From Mucilaginibacter terrigena (GTDB lineage: Bacteria; Bacteroidota; Bacteroidia; Sphingobacteriales; Sphingobacteriaceae): DNA of 62,354 nt. Position 1 is the first letter of the stretch. Every line of letters starts with the position of its first letter. The stretch is taken from positions 1 to 62,354 of the forward strand of contig NZ_SEWG01000011.1 in the NCBI RefSeq assembly GCF_004168255.1, written 5' to 3'. Under the pieces are notes generated by a model, which did no database searches, had not been told where the DNA came from, and saw only the letters and a list, made by a program, of their open reading frames with translations. Of the stretch, positions 7,796-16,339 are shown in pieces. A program made the position numbers and the translations under genes.

Positions 7796-9448
7796 ATGAA
7801 AGTACTTACTAATACTGCTTTGGTGTTGTTGGGAGGGTTAGGTGTTATGCTTAGCAGCTGCAGTAAACGTCAGCAATCACAAAAAACAGGTTTAGCTTAT
7901 AACGACAGGACAAACGGCGGATACTTACGGTATCAGCAAAGCCACCCTTCGCCGGGGCCCGGCCTTGTACCTATAGAGGGCGGAACATTTGTTTTAGGCG
8001 GCAGTGCAGACCAGGACGTTACATACGAGTACAATAATGTACGCCGCAGGGTAACCGTTCCGTCGTTTTATATGGATGAAACCGAGGTATCTAACCAGGA
8101 TTGGCTGGATTACCTTCACTGGATAAACATTACCTTCCCTAACGATAACGAATTATATTACAATGCGCTGCCCGATACCCTGGTATGGCGTAAACCATTA
8201 TCATACAACGAGCCCTATGTAGATAACTACCTGCGCCACCCCGCGTTTCAGGATTACCCGGTTGTGGGTGTTACCTGGGAACAAGCGCAGGAATATTGCG
8301 TATGGCGTACCGACCGTACCAACGAAAATATTTTGCGCGAACGTGGTAACCTGGTTACCTGGAAAGATGCCGCCGGAGGCAAAAACGGCGCTGCACCAAA
8401 CAATGCTTTAAAAGAACCATTCAATACCGATATTTATCTGAACGGGCAAATAAGAGGCCAGGGGATAGATGGTAAAAAAATGATGACCGACCTTAACCCT
8501 AATGCACCAACAACCGGTACCGGCAAAAACGGCCGCGCGGTAAGGCCTGTGCGTTTAGAGGATGGTATATTAAAACAGGGCTACCGTTTACCATCAGAAG
8601 CTGAGTGGGAGTATGCTGCTTTGGCGCTTGCCGGGAACACGCAGTTTGAAAACATTAGCGATGGCCGTATTTACCCATGGGATGGCCTTGGGGTGCGCTC
8701 GCCGGGCAAAAAAACCCGTGGGTTGATATTAGCCAACTTTAAACGTGGCGGCGGCGATAACGCCGGTGTTGCAGGTGGCTTAAATGATAAGGCCATTATT
8801 ACAGCGCCTGTACGCTCATACGAGCCAAATGATTTTGGTTTGTACAACATGGCAGGTAACGTTAACGAGTGGGTGGCCGATACCTATCGCCAAACATCGT
8901 TTGAAGAAGTGGACGACCTGAACCCTTTCCGCGGGAACGAGTTTACCAACAAACGCCTTGCCGACCCTACCAAGGGCTTATACGCTAAAGATAAATATGG
9001 CCGCCCTATTAAAGACCCGGCCCGCTCTAATAAAAAATTAAAGTATGCCGATATGATAGCCCAGCAACAGGCACAATCGGCTGCGGCTGCTAACCCTGCT
9101 GCTGCTAATAACGGCGCGCAAAACCTGCCGGCTACAACAGCTGCTATCGACCCGCTTGCTGGTAAACCTTACACGCCCGATTACAGGGATTACGGCGACT
9201 CGGTTAACACCAGTTTATACGGTACCACTACTTTGGTTAATAACCATTCCAAGGTTTACAAAGGTGGATCGTGGAACGATATGGCCTATTGGTTAAACCC
9301 GGCTACCCGCCGCTTTGCCGACCAGGAAAGCACCAGTGCCGAGATCGGTTTCCGCTGCGCAATGACAATGGTTGGCGCACCCGAGATCCATCCCGAAGGA
9401 AAACCGCACCTGCCGGTTAAAAAAGCAAAGAACTACAAAGCAAGATAG
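7796..9448 (+). CDS. gldJ: Gliding motility / T9SS lipoprotein GldJ
   Basis: A lipoprotein of 550 residues with a formylglycine-generating-enzyme (SUMF1) fold. I place the start at 7796 rather than the in-frame ATG at 7754, because MKVLTNTALVLLGG... leads straight to the lipobox LSSC. Fold motifs: VPIEGGTFVLGG, YMDETEVSNQDWLDYLHWI (strongly GldJ-like), VGVTWEQAQEYC, YRLPSEAEWEYAA, LYNMAGNVNEWVAD, KGGSWND and IGFRCAM. An Ala/Gln/Asn-rich insert lies near residue 430. GldJ stabilises the GldK/GldN ring of the type IX secretion machine, which matches the divergent porV. A rotary gliding role in this organism cannot be judged from sequence. Confidence 0.9.
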   Translation: MKVLTNTALVLLGGLGVMLSSCSKRQQSQKTGLAYNDRTNGGYLRYQQSHPSPGPGLVPIEGGTFVLGGSADQDVTYEYNNVRRRVTVPSFYMDETEVSNQDWLDYLHWINITFPNDNELYYNALPDTLVWRKPLSYNEPYVDNYLRHPAFQDYPVVGVTWEQAQEYCVWRTDRTNENILRERGNLVTWKDAAGGKNGAAPNNALKEPFNTDIYLNGQIRGQGIDGKKMMTDLNPNAPTTGTGKNGRAVRPVRLEDGILKQGYRLPSEAEWEYAALALAGNTQFENISDGRIYPWDGLGVRSPGKKTRGLILANFKRGGGDNAGVAGGLNDKAIITAPVRSYEPNDFGLYNMAGNVNEWVADTYRQTSFEEVDDLNPFRGNEFTNKRLADPTKGLYAKDKYGRPIKDPARSNKKLKYADMIAQQQAQSAAAANPAAANNGAQNLPATTAAIDPLAGKPYTPDYRDYGDSVNTSLYGTTTLVNNHSKVYKGGSWNDMAYWLNPATRRFADQESTSAEIGFRCAMTMVGAPEIHPEGKPHLPVKKAKNYKAR

Positions 9449-9470
9449 TGCTTAGATAAGATTTGATACA

Positions 9471-9503
9471 AAGCCGTTTCCTGAAAAGGGAGCGGCTTTT
9501 TTG
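9471..9503 (+). terminator. Intrinsic terminator after gldJ
   Basis: AAGCCG-TTTCC pairs with GGGA-GCGGCTT, followed by a run of T (TTTTTT). It lies 22 bases after the gldJ stop. Confidence 0.85.
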
Positions 9504-9653
9504 ATAGCACAGGATTTGCCCTGTAAACGGTCTGACAAACGCCTTGTGCTAATCAATGCAACAGTGCCTGCAAAACCAAAATCCGGACATAGCCATGATT
9601 AAGTTTTTGCAATAGGGCATTGGGAAGTATGTAATAATTTGTAAATTAGTGCT

Positions 9654-9821
9654 ATGCTTGTTATTGAAGAAATAGAAGAAAAAATAAATAAACTTTCACC
9701 AGAGCAACTTGCGCAGTTTGAACGCTATGTCGATTTTTTATTATTAGAAGCTGAGCGCAAAAATCGCACATCTGAAGAATTAAAAAATTCTACATCAAAG
9801 CCCGATGATAATTTAAAGTAA
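9654..9821 (+). CDS. Short DUF2281-like protein, possible antitoxin part
   Basis: 55 residues beginning MLVIEEIEEKINKLSPEQL, then QFERYVDFLLLEAERK, a charged helical segment like the N-terminal half of DUF2281-type antitoxins. The usual C-terminal toxin-wrapping tail is absent and the protein ends in a polar stretch. Its stop shares one base with the start of the next gene (TAATG), so it is translationally coupled to a second, more complete antitoxin and then to the PIN toxin. It could be a separate antitoxin subunit or a degenerate duplicate. Confidence 0.6.
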   Translation: MLVIEEIEEKINKLSPEQLAQFERYVDFLLLEAERKNRTSEELKNSTSKPDDNLK

Positions 9822-10042
9822 TGAATACCAAAGAGTTAATTAATAAAATAAATCATCTCCCATCGGATTTAAAAACCGACTTAAATGATTATTTAACTTT
9901 TTTAAATGCTCATGGAATTATTGACAAGATAAAGCAGTCACAGAAAAAAATTCAACCTGGATTTGGTGGAGGTAAAGGGATTTTTGGTGCAATGTCTGAA
10001 AATTTTAATGAGCCTTTAGAAGATTTTAAAGATTACATGTAG
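9821..10042 (+). CDS. DUF2281-type antitoxin
   Basis: 73 residues. The N-terminal helix pair (MNTKELINKINHLPSDLKTD...) resembles the preceding short protein. The C-terminal tail GGKGIFGAMSENFNEPLEDFKDYM is the conserved DUF2281 ending that in VapB-like antitoxins binds and blocks the toxin active site. The gene overlaps its upstream neighbour by one base and stops 3 bases before the PIN-domain gene, as expected for a toxin-antitoxin operon. Confidence 0.8.
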   Translation: MNTKELINKINHLPSDLKTDLNDYLTFLNAHGIIDKIKQSQKKIQPGFGGGKGIFGAMSENFNEPLEDFKDYM

Positions 10043-10045
10043 CCC

Positions 10046-10429
10046 ATGAAGATATTGCTTGACGCGCATACCTTGATTTGGTTTACAGAAGGTGACGCAA
10101 AGCTATCATTTAACGCAAAAACTGAAATTGCAAAGGATGAAAATCAAAGATTTATAAGTATTGCTTCGTTGTGGGAAATTGTAATTAAAACAAGTATCGG
10201 AAAGCTTGAACTAAACCAATCCATAATTGATGTTAAAACGGTTTTAGACGTTAATAACATTTCTTTATTGGGAATAAATTTTAATCATTTATCAATTCTT
10301 TTAAATCTGCCCCAACATCATAAAGATCCTTTTGATAGATTAATCATATCCCAGGCTATTTCCGAAAACTTAACCATCATTTCTTCAGATCAGCACTTCA
10401 GCGCTTACCCTGTGCCGGTTATTTGGTAA
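10046..10429 (+). CDS. PIN-domain toxin ribonuclease (VapC-like)
   Basis: 127 residues, a single PIN domain. The acidic catalytic set is present: Asp in LLDAHTLIWF (residue 6), Glu in SLWEIVIK (about 48), Asp in HHKDPFDRLII (about 97) and Asp in IISSDQHF (about 115). Such VapC-like toxins cleave tRNA or rRNA and are held inactive by the antitoxin encoded immediately upstream. The module is visibly more AT-rich than gldJ and typA on either side, consistent with horizontal acquisition. The RNA target is unknown. Confidence 0.88.
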   Translation: MKILLDAHTLIWFTEGDAKLSFNAKTEIAKDENQRFISIASLWEIVIKTSIGKLELNQSIIDVKTVLDVNNISLLGINFNHLSILLNLPQHHKDPFDRLIISQAISENLTIISSDQHFSAYPVPVIW

Positions 10430-10535
10430 TGGGTGTTACAACAAACTCATCCGGCGGGGCCATTCCCTAACAATTATGTAATAATCAGTTAATTGTAAAA
10501 TGGCGCTAAGGCTTTCAAATGCCATTTGTAAACCG

Positions 10536-10543
10536 TATCTTTG
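10536..10543 (+). promoter_or_regulatory. Promoter -7 element of typA
   Basis: TATCTTTG matches the Bacteroidota TAnnTTTG element. It lies 25 bases before the chosen typA ATG, giving a leader of roughly 20 nt. A convincing -33 TTTG is not seen at the ideal distance. Confidence 0.6.
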
Positions 10544-10568
10544 CGCAAAATTTATAAGGCCGCATTTC

Positions 10569-12380
10569 ATGCAAAAAATAAGAAATATTGCGATTATCGC
10601 ACACGTTGACCACGGTAAAACTACATTGGTTGATAAGATTTTACACAGCTGTGCCATCTTCCGCGAAGGACAGGAGACGGGTGAACTGATATTAGATAAC
10701 AATGACCTGGAACGTGAGCGTGGTATTACCATCGTATCAAAAAACGTTTCGGTAATGTATAAAGATGTTAAGATCAACATCATTGATACCCCTGGTCACG
10801 CCGATTTTGGCGGCGAGGTAGAGCGTGTATTGAAAATGGCTGATGGCGTTCTTTTACTTTGCGATGCTTTTGAAGGCGCTATGCCTCAAACACGCTTTGT
10901 AACCCAAAAAGCTTTGGCCCTGGGCTTAAAGCCAATTGTGGTTGTAAACAAAGTAGATAAAGAGAACTGCCGCCCCGAAGAAGTTTACGAACAGATATTT
11001 GAATTGTTCTTCAACCTTGAAGCAACCGAAGACCAGCTGGATTTCCCGGTTATCTACGGTTCATCAAAACAAGGCTGGATGAGCACCGACTGGAAACAAC
11101 CTACCGAGGATATTTTCCCGTTGATGGATGCTATATTGGAGAACATCCCGCCGGCACCTATTGAAGAAGGTACCTTGCAGATGCAGATCACTTCTTTAGA
11201 TTATTCATCTTTTGTTGGTCGTATCGCTATTGGCCGTGTTGCCCGTGGTACTATCAAAGAAAACATGCCGGTATCTTTGGTAAAACGCGATGGTACTATT
11301 CAAAAATCAAGAATAAAAGAATTATACACTTTTGAAGGCCTGGGTAAGGTTAAAACCACCTCGGTAAGCAGCGGCGATATTTGCGCGGTTGTAGGTATTG
11401 ATGGTTTTGATATTGGCGATACCATTGCCGATTTTGAAAAACCGGAGCAACTGGAAGTTATCCATATCGACGAGCCTACCATGAACATGCTGTTCACCAT
11501 CAACACTTCACCGTTTTTTGGTAAAGAGGGTAAGTTTGTAACATCGCGCCACCTGCGCGACCGTTTGTACAAAGAGATGGAGAAAAACCTGGCGCTGAAG
11601 GTTGTTGAGACCGAATCGCCCGATTCGTACCTGGTTTATGGCCGTGGTATCCTCCATTTATCGGTATTGATAGAAACTATGCGCCGCGAAGGTTACGAGT
11701 TACAGGTTGGCCAGCCGCAGGTTATCATCAAAGAAATTGATGGTGTTAAATGCGAGCCGGTTGAAACCTTGATAGTTGATGTACCGGGCGAAGTTGCAGG
11801 TAAAGTAATTGAGCTGGTAACACAGCGCAAAGGCGACCTGCTGGTAATGGAGCCTAAAGGCGATTTACAGCACCTGGAGTTTGATATCCCTGCACGTGGT
11901 ATCATCGGTTTACGTAACAACGTATTGACCGCTACCGGTGGCGAGGCTATTATGGCACACCGTTTTAAAGCATACGAGCCTTGGAAAGGTGTTATCCCTG
12001 GTCGCTTAAATGGTGTATTGGTATCTATGGATACCGGTAAAACTACTGCATTTGCTATTGATAAGTTGCAGGACCGTGGCAGGTTCCATATCGATCCGGG
12101 AACTGATGTTTATGAAGGACAGGTTTTAGGCGAGCACATCCGCGATAACGATTTGGTTATTAACCTAACCAAAGGCAAGCAGTTAACCAACATGCGCGCA
12201 TCTGGTAGCGATACCAACGTGCGTATTGCACCTGCTATTAAATTCTCTTTAGAAGAATCGATGGAATACATACAGGCCGACGAATACATTGAGGTAACCC
12301 CGCAAAGTATCCGTATGCGTAAAATATTCCTGAACGAAAACGAAAGACGTATAAACGCTAAGAAATTTACTGCACAGTAA
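10569..12380 (+). CDS. typA: Ribosome-associated GTPase TypA/BipA
   Basis: 603 residues from the ATG at 10569. An upstream in-frame ATG (10500) would precede the promoter element and add an unconserved leader. MQKIRNIAIIAHVDHGKTTL is the canonical N-terminus. G motifs: AHVDHGKT (G1), ERGITI (G2), DTPGHADFGG (G3), VNKVDKE (G4). EF-G-like domains II, III and V follow, then the BipA-specific C-terminal domain (NLTKGKQLTNMRASGSD). BipA supports 50S assembly and growth under stress or cold. Single-gene unit with its own promoter and terminator. Confidence 0.97.
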   Translation: MQKIRNIAIIAHVDHGKTTLVDKILHSCAIFREGQETGELILDNNDLERERGITIVSKNVSVMYKDVKINIIDTPGHADFGGEVERVLKMADGVLLLCDAFEGAMPQTRFVTQKALALGLKPIVVVNKVDKENCRPEEVYEQIFELFFNLEATEDQLDFPVIYGSSKQGWMSTDWKQPTEDIFPLMDAILENIPPAPIEEGTLQMQITSLDYSSFVGRIAIGRVARGTIKENMPVSLVKRDGTIQKSRIKELYTFEGLGKVKTTSVSSGDICAVVGIDGFDIGDTIADFEKPEQLEVIHIDEPTMNMLFTINTSPFFGKEGKFVTSRHLRDRLYKEMEKNLALKVVETESPDSYLVYGRGILHLSVLIETMRREGYELQVGQPQVIIKEIDGVKCEPVETLIVDVPGEVAGKVIELVTQRKGDLLVMEPKGDLQHLEFDIPARGIIGLRNNVLTATGGEAIMAHRFKAYEPWKGVIPGRLNGVLVSMDTGKTTAFAIDKLQDRGRFHIDPGTDVYEGQVLGEHIRDNDLVINLTKGKQLTNMRASGSDTNVRIAPAIKFSLEESMEYIQADEYIEVTPQSIRMRKIFLNENERRINAKKFTAQ

Positions 12381-12400
12381 TTAATTAGCTATCTGATAAT

Positions 12401-12432
12401 AAAAGCTTCCTGTTTACCGGGGAGCTTTTTTT
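12401..12432 (+). terminator. Intrinsic terminator after typA
   Basis: AAAAGCTTCC and GGGGAGCTTTT form a hairpin with loop TGTTTACC, followed by T residues. Confidence 0.85.
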
Positions 12433-12471
12433 GTACGTAGGTTTTATTATATTTAAACTCAAATAAATTAA

Positions 12472-13470
12472 ATGAAAAGAATTTTACATGTATTAGTGTG
12501 TTTTGTATTGTTATCAGCTTCGTCGTGCGTGAAAAACGCCGAAGTTGGGCCTGATTCCATTACCCTAAATTATACCGATTTGGAGTTGCAGGTGAGCAGT
12601 TCTAAACAACTGATAGCCCGAAGGTATGATGCTACCCAGATCACCTGGACATCATCTGATACTACTGTTGCAACCATCAATGATAAAGGGATCATCACTG
12701 CTTTAAAAGAAGGCCAAACCACCATGACCGCTAAAAGTAAGCAGTACAATATAACGGCTATTTGCCTGGTTAAAGTTGTACCGATGGTTATTGAAGGTAA
12801 AGATGTAGGCATAGGAGCAGATGGGTCGATATTTATTATCGGTATAGACAGCACCTCGGCCAGCAGCGGTTACAGTATATCAAAGTTGGTAAATAACACA
12901 CTTACCAAACTGCCCGATTGTGGTGCAGTGCGCGTAGCGGTATCACCGGCTGGTGTACCATGGGTAGTAACCAAAGCGCATAAAATATTAAAATATAACG
13001 GCACCGGCTGGGACGAGATGCCCGGAAGCGGATCTGACATTGCCATTGGCGCCAACGGTGCGGTATTTGCCATCGGTACTATCGAAACTTCACCTACAGG
13101 TGGTAACAACATTATGAAGTGGACAGGCACCGCCTGGGAAGACATGCTTGATTGCGCAGCTATCCGTATAGCGGTTACACCCGCGGGCATCCCCTGGGTG
13201 GTTAATAAATCCGGACTTGTTTATGTTTTCGGTGGTGAGTATTTATGGAAGGCTTTTGATAACGTGTTGGCATCAGATATTGGCATAGGCGCAGATGGAA
13301 GTGTATTTGTAACCGGCAAAAATACAGGCGACACCAACCCTGATATATTTAAATGGGATGGCACAGCCAACTGGACCAATTTGAATATCAGCGGAGGTAC
13401 AAACATATCAGTTGCGCCGGATGGTAAAGCGTGGTGGCTGGATAAAGAAAACATGCTGCATCATCAATAA
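12472..13470 (+). CDS. Lipoprotein with Ig-like (Big_2) and tectonin-type repeats
   Basis: 332 residues. Signal peptide with lipobox SASSC places the acylated Cys at residue 19. Residues about 28-108 form a bacterial Ig-like Big_2 domain (ITWTSSDTTVATINDKGIITALKEGQTTMTA). The rest is built of repeated units of the type (A/G)IGADG(S/A)VFxxG and VRVAVSPAGVPWVV, alternating with KWxGTxW: about five tectonin-like blades, predicting a small beta propeller that may bind sugar or lipid A-type ligands. It lies between the typA terminator and the glycan cassette and has its own terminator. Function unknown; a surface-binding role is inference. Confidence 0.8.
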   Translation: MKRILHVLVCFVLLSASSCVKNAEVGPDSITLNYTDLELQVSSSKQLIARRYDATQITWTSSDTTVATINDKGIITALKEGQTTMTAKSKQYNITAICLVKVVPMVIEGKDVGIGADGSIFIIGIDSTSASSGYSISKLVNNTLTKLPDCGAVRVAVSPAGVPWVVTKAHKILKYNGTGWDEMPGSGSDIAIGANGAVFAIGTIETSPTGGNNIMKWTGTAWEDMLDCAAIRIAVTPAGIPWVVNKSGLVYVFGGEYLWKAFDNVLASDIGIGADGSVFVTGKNTGDTNPDIFKWDGTANWTNLNISGGTNISVAPDGKAWWLDKENMLHHQ

Positions 13471-13492
13471 CCACTAATAATTATACTTATTT

Positions 13493-13531
13493 TAAGCTAA
13501 GCCTGGTGAACAATCGGGCTTAGCTTTTTTT
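13493..13531 (+). terminator. Intrinsic terminator
   Basis: AAGCTAAGCC and GGGCTTAGCTT arms with a ~12 nt loop and a T tract. It separates the lipoprotein gene from the glycan cassette promoter. Confidence 0.88.
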
Positions 13532-13532
13532 A

Positions 13533-13540
13533 TACCTTTG
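13533..13540 (+). promoter_or_regulatory. Promoter -7 element of the glycan cassette
   Basis: TACCTTTG, a perfect TAnnTTTG. It lies only 7 bases before the annotated ATG at 13548 and directly against the preceding terminator, so the mRNA would be leaderless or translation begins further in. Confidence 0.6.
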
Positions 13541-13547
13541 CAGTTAT

Positions 13548-14864
13548 ATGCGTATACCCAGCATCCCCGGATTTGACCAAGAGGCTTTAGAAAAGTATTT
13601 TAAAAATACCGGGATGAGCTTTGTGGGCAAGGTGGGTAGCCTTTTCATTAAAATGCTGGTAAGCATTGCTGTTGCCCGGTATTTAAGCAAAGCCAACTTA
13701 GGCATCATTACCGGAGGGATAACTTATATCTACCTTTTTTCGGCACTTGCTACACTGGGGCTCGATCAGTTTATTGTGAAAGAACTGCACGAATTCCCCC
13801 AAAACCGCGACCGTATTTTGGGCACTTCCTTTTGGATGAAGATTTTTGCGGGTTTGGGTTGCATCCCCGTTATCTGGCTGATGTATAAGATATATCCCGC
13901 GCATGGTACGCCCTATGGTTACGTGCTGATATTTTCTATTATCGGCGTTGTACAGGCGTTTAATGTTATCGATTCATACTTCCAGTCGGAGGTGAAATCA
14001 AAATATATCATGCAGGTGCAGGTCATCGGTACCCTGGTATCGGCAGCCATAAAGCTGGTATTAATTTACCTGAAAATGCCACTTATAGCTTTTGTATATG
14101 CCTATGCGTTAGATTTTGTTTTTTTGGCGATAGGCTATTTTCTTACCTACAACAGGGCTGGGCGGAATATATTTAGCTGGGTTTATAACGGCGAACTTGC
14201 AAAAAAACTCCTGCACTACTCATGGCCATTAATTATATCGGGGATAATGGTGTCATTATACATGAAAATAGATCAGTTGATGGTGCAGAATATCTCGGGC
14301 GTTAATGAAGCGGGGGCGTATGCAACTGTGGCAACTTTAAGTGAGGCCTGGAATTTTATACCAACAGTAATTATCACCACGCTTTTCCCGGCAATACTAA
14401 ATGCACGCCGAGACGATATGAACAGGTACAAAAAGCGGATCCAGAACCTGTACGACCTGATGATATATCTGAGCCTGCCTGCCGCGCTTATCATCACATT
14501 TACTTCTCATTTAATATATAAAGTTTACACACCCGAGTATGCTTATGCCGCGCCAACCCTCTCGGTGCATATCTGGTCTGGGGTGTTTGTATTTTTGGGT
14601 GCAGCCAACAGCCAGTATTTAATAGCCGAGGGTTATGTAAAACTCACCTTTTGGCGTACGGGCTTTGGCGCAATTGTAAATATTGTGCTTAACTTAATAC
14701 TTATACCTAAAATGGGGATGATGGGGGCCGCCATTGCCACATTAATTGCTTATGCAAGCTCGGCGTTTTTTGTATTGCTTATACCCAAAGTAAACAGGCA
14801 GGGCGTTATGATGTTAAGAGCATTATTTTTAATTTCACTGTTTCAAAAAATTATAAAACGTTGA
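13548..14864 (+). CDS. Polysaccharide flippase (Wzx/RfbX, MOP superfamily)
   Basis: 438 residues with about 12-14 membrane helices and little else. The pattern FVGKVGSLFIKMLVSIAVARYLS at residues 25-47, followed by GLDQFIVKELHEF, is typical of lipid-linked oligosaccharide flippases. It would move an undecaprenyl-linked sugar unit across the inner membrane. First gene of a compact cassette: its TGA overlaps the TTG start of the next gene. Because the promoter element sits 7 bases upstream of the first ATG, the Met at residue 23 (GMSFVGK, codon at 13614) is a possible alternative start. Confidence 0.9.
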   Translation: MRIPSIPGFDQEALEKYFKNTGMSFVGKVGSLFIKMLVSIAVARYLSKANLGIITGGITYIYLFSALATLGLDQFIVKELHEFPQNRDRILGTSFWMKIFAGLGCIPVIWLMYKIYPAHGTPYGYVLIFSIIGVVQAFNVIDSYFQSEVKSKYIMQVQVIGTLVSAAIKLVLIYLKMPLIAFVYAYALDFVFLAIGYFLTYNRAGRNIFSWVYNGELAKKLLHYSWPLIISGIMVSLYMKIDQLMVQNISGVNEAGAYATVATLSEAWNFIPTVIITTLFPAILNARRDDMNRYKKRIQNLYDLMIYLSLPAALIITFTSHLIYKVYTPEYAYAAPTLSVHIWSGVFVFLGAANSQYLIAEGYVKLTFWRTGFGAIVNIVLNLILIPKMGMMGAAIATLIAYASSAFFVLLIPKVNRQGVMMLRALFLISLFQKIIKR

Positions 14865-15514
14865 GTACATTTTCATCCTTAATAAAAGTATTAACCAATC
14901 CGTCGCATTTGCGTGCGCTGCTGTCTTTTGATAAAAAAGGGTACCTCGATGATATTGGCTGGTTTAAGGCTTTTGATACCAGGTCGCCGGTTGATAGTGA
15001 TGGTAACCCCATACCCTGGGTAACTTATTCGTTTATTGATTTTATAAGAACCAGGCTTAATAAGGCGCACACCGTGTTTGAATTTGGATCGGGTAACTCC
15101 ACCTATTTTTATGCCAGGTATGCAGGCGCGGTGGTTTCTGTTGAGCACGATAAAGAGTGGTTTGATAAGATAGAAAGATCAGACGCTAAGCCGGAAAACG
15201 CCGAGCTGATATTTTGCGAACTGGTACGCGATGGTGATTATTGCCGCATGCCCGTTAAACTGCAGAAAAAATTTGATATTATTATTGTGGATGGCCGCGA
15301 CAGGGTAAACTGCTGCAAGCAGGCCGTTGAAGCTTTAACATCAAACGGTGTGATTGTTTTGGACGACTCTGAACGCGAGGTTTATAAAGAAGGGGTAGAT
15401 TTTTTACTGGGTAAAGGCTTTAAGCATTTATTGCTCAGCGGTATCTCGCCCGGTTTATTTTATCGCAAATCAACTTCGGTATTTTATAAGGCAGATAATT
15501 GCCTGGATATATAA
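14861..15514 (+). CDS. Putative SAM-dependent methyltransferase
   Basis: 217 residues. Translation must start at TTG 14861, as there is no Met before mid-protein; the TTGA overlap with the flippase stop supports coupling. A Rossmann-type SAM-binding core is visible: VFEFGSGNSTYFYAR (about residues 68-82) as motif I, VVSVEHDKEWFD as motif II, and FDIIIVDGRDRVNC as the post-core strand with an acidic end. The GNSTYFYA form recalls methyltransferases acting on small sugars or surface glycans, in line with the cassette. Substrate unknown. Confidence 0.75.
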   Translation: MSTFSSLIKVLTNPSHLRALLSFDKKGYLDDIGWFKAFDTRSPVDSDGNPIPWVTYSFIDFIRTRLNKAHTVFEFGSGNSTYFYARYAGAVVSVEHDKEWFDKIERSDAKPENAELIFCELVRDGDYCRMPVKLQKKFDIIIVDGRDRVNCCKQAVEALTSNGVIVLDDSEREVYKEGVDFLLGKGFKHLLLSGISPGLFYRKSTSVFYKADNCLDI

Positions 15515-15517
15515 ACT

Positions 15518-16288
15518 ATGGCACAAGAAATTATTAGCGGCAATGTAAAAAACGCCTACGACGAGTTTTATAAAACTCATGACGAGGCATGGCGCATGCT
15601 GGGGGCTAAATATAAGGCCTACCATGTTATGGATGTGTGCAAAGGCCAAACGTTTAATAAGGTGCTTGAGGTTGGCGCGGGCGATGGAAGTATATTAAAA
15701 AAACTGTCGGATTATAACTTTGCGCCCGAGTACCATGCCGTAGAAATTTCTGAGAGTGGCGTAGCGCACATTAAAGCGCGCGATATTAAAAACCTGGTAT
15801 CGGTGCAGGAGTTTGACGGGTATAAACTGCCTTTTGAGGATGATAGTTTCGATCTGGTTATCCTGTCGCACGTGTTAGAGCACGTAGAGCACGAGCGCCT
15901 GCTGCTGCGCGAAATTAAACGCGTGAGCAAAAATTTTGTAATAGAGGTACCTATTGATTATAAACCCAATGTTGATAAACGTATAAAACATTTTATGGCC
16001 TACGGGCATATCAATGTATATACCCCAACATCGTTAAGGTACCTGCTGCAAACCGAAGGTTTCGAGATTAAAAAGGACCTGCCATCTATTATTGGGCCCG
16101 AGGTTACCCGCTTTAACACATTTATCAATCAGAAAAAGCCGCGCAGTTTTGTAAACAGGTTTAAAATACTGGCTACATTCGCCATAAAAAATACGGTGGT
16201 AGAACTAAGCGAAAAGTTTAGGGAGCGCCTGGCAAATGCCTACACGGTATTATGCACCAAAACCGGTAAGCAGGCCGACATATTTTAA
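15518..16288 (+). CDS. Class I SAM-dependent methyltransferase
   Basis: 256 residues, starting 3 bases after the previous stop. Methyltransf_11-type core: VLEVGAGDGSILKKL (about residue 49) as motif I, YHAVEISESG as the ribose-binding acidic position, and LPFEDDSFDLVILSHVLEHV as the motif IV region, then NFVIEVPIDY. Several members of this group modify lipid-linked sugars or do early steps of glycan decoration. The position between flippase and glycosyltransferase suggests capping or methylation of the exported sugar chain. Confidence 0.88.
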   Translation: MAQEIISGNVKNAYDEFYKTHDEAWRMLGAKYKAYHVMDVCKGQTFNKVLEVGAGDGSILKKLSDYNFAPEYHAVEISESGVAHIKARDIKNLVSVQEFDGYKLPFEDDSFDLVILSHVLEHVEHERLLLREIKRVSKNFVIEVPIDYKPNVDKRIKHFMAYGHINVYTPTSLRYLLQTEGFEIKKDLPSIIGPEVTRFNTFINQKKPRSFVNRFKILATFAIKNTVVELSEKFRERLANAYTVLCTKTGKQADIF

Positions 16289-16339
16289 GCGACAACCCTG
16301 TAAGGCAATCACTAAATCAATAATTCACTAAATCATCAA

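Noticed and set aside
10500..10568. N-terminal extension of typA from an upstream ATG
   Set aside because: It would begin upstream of the TATCTTTG promoter element and adds residues unlike other BipA proteins.
12472..13470. Tectonin-repeat lipoprotein as part of the glycan cassette
   Set aside because: A terminator and a new promoter separate it from the flippase gene.
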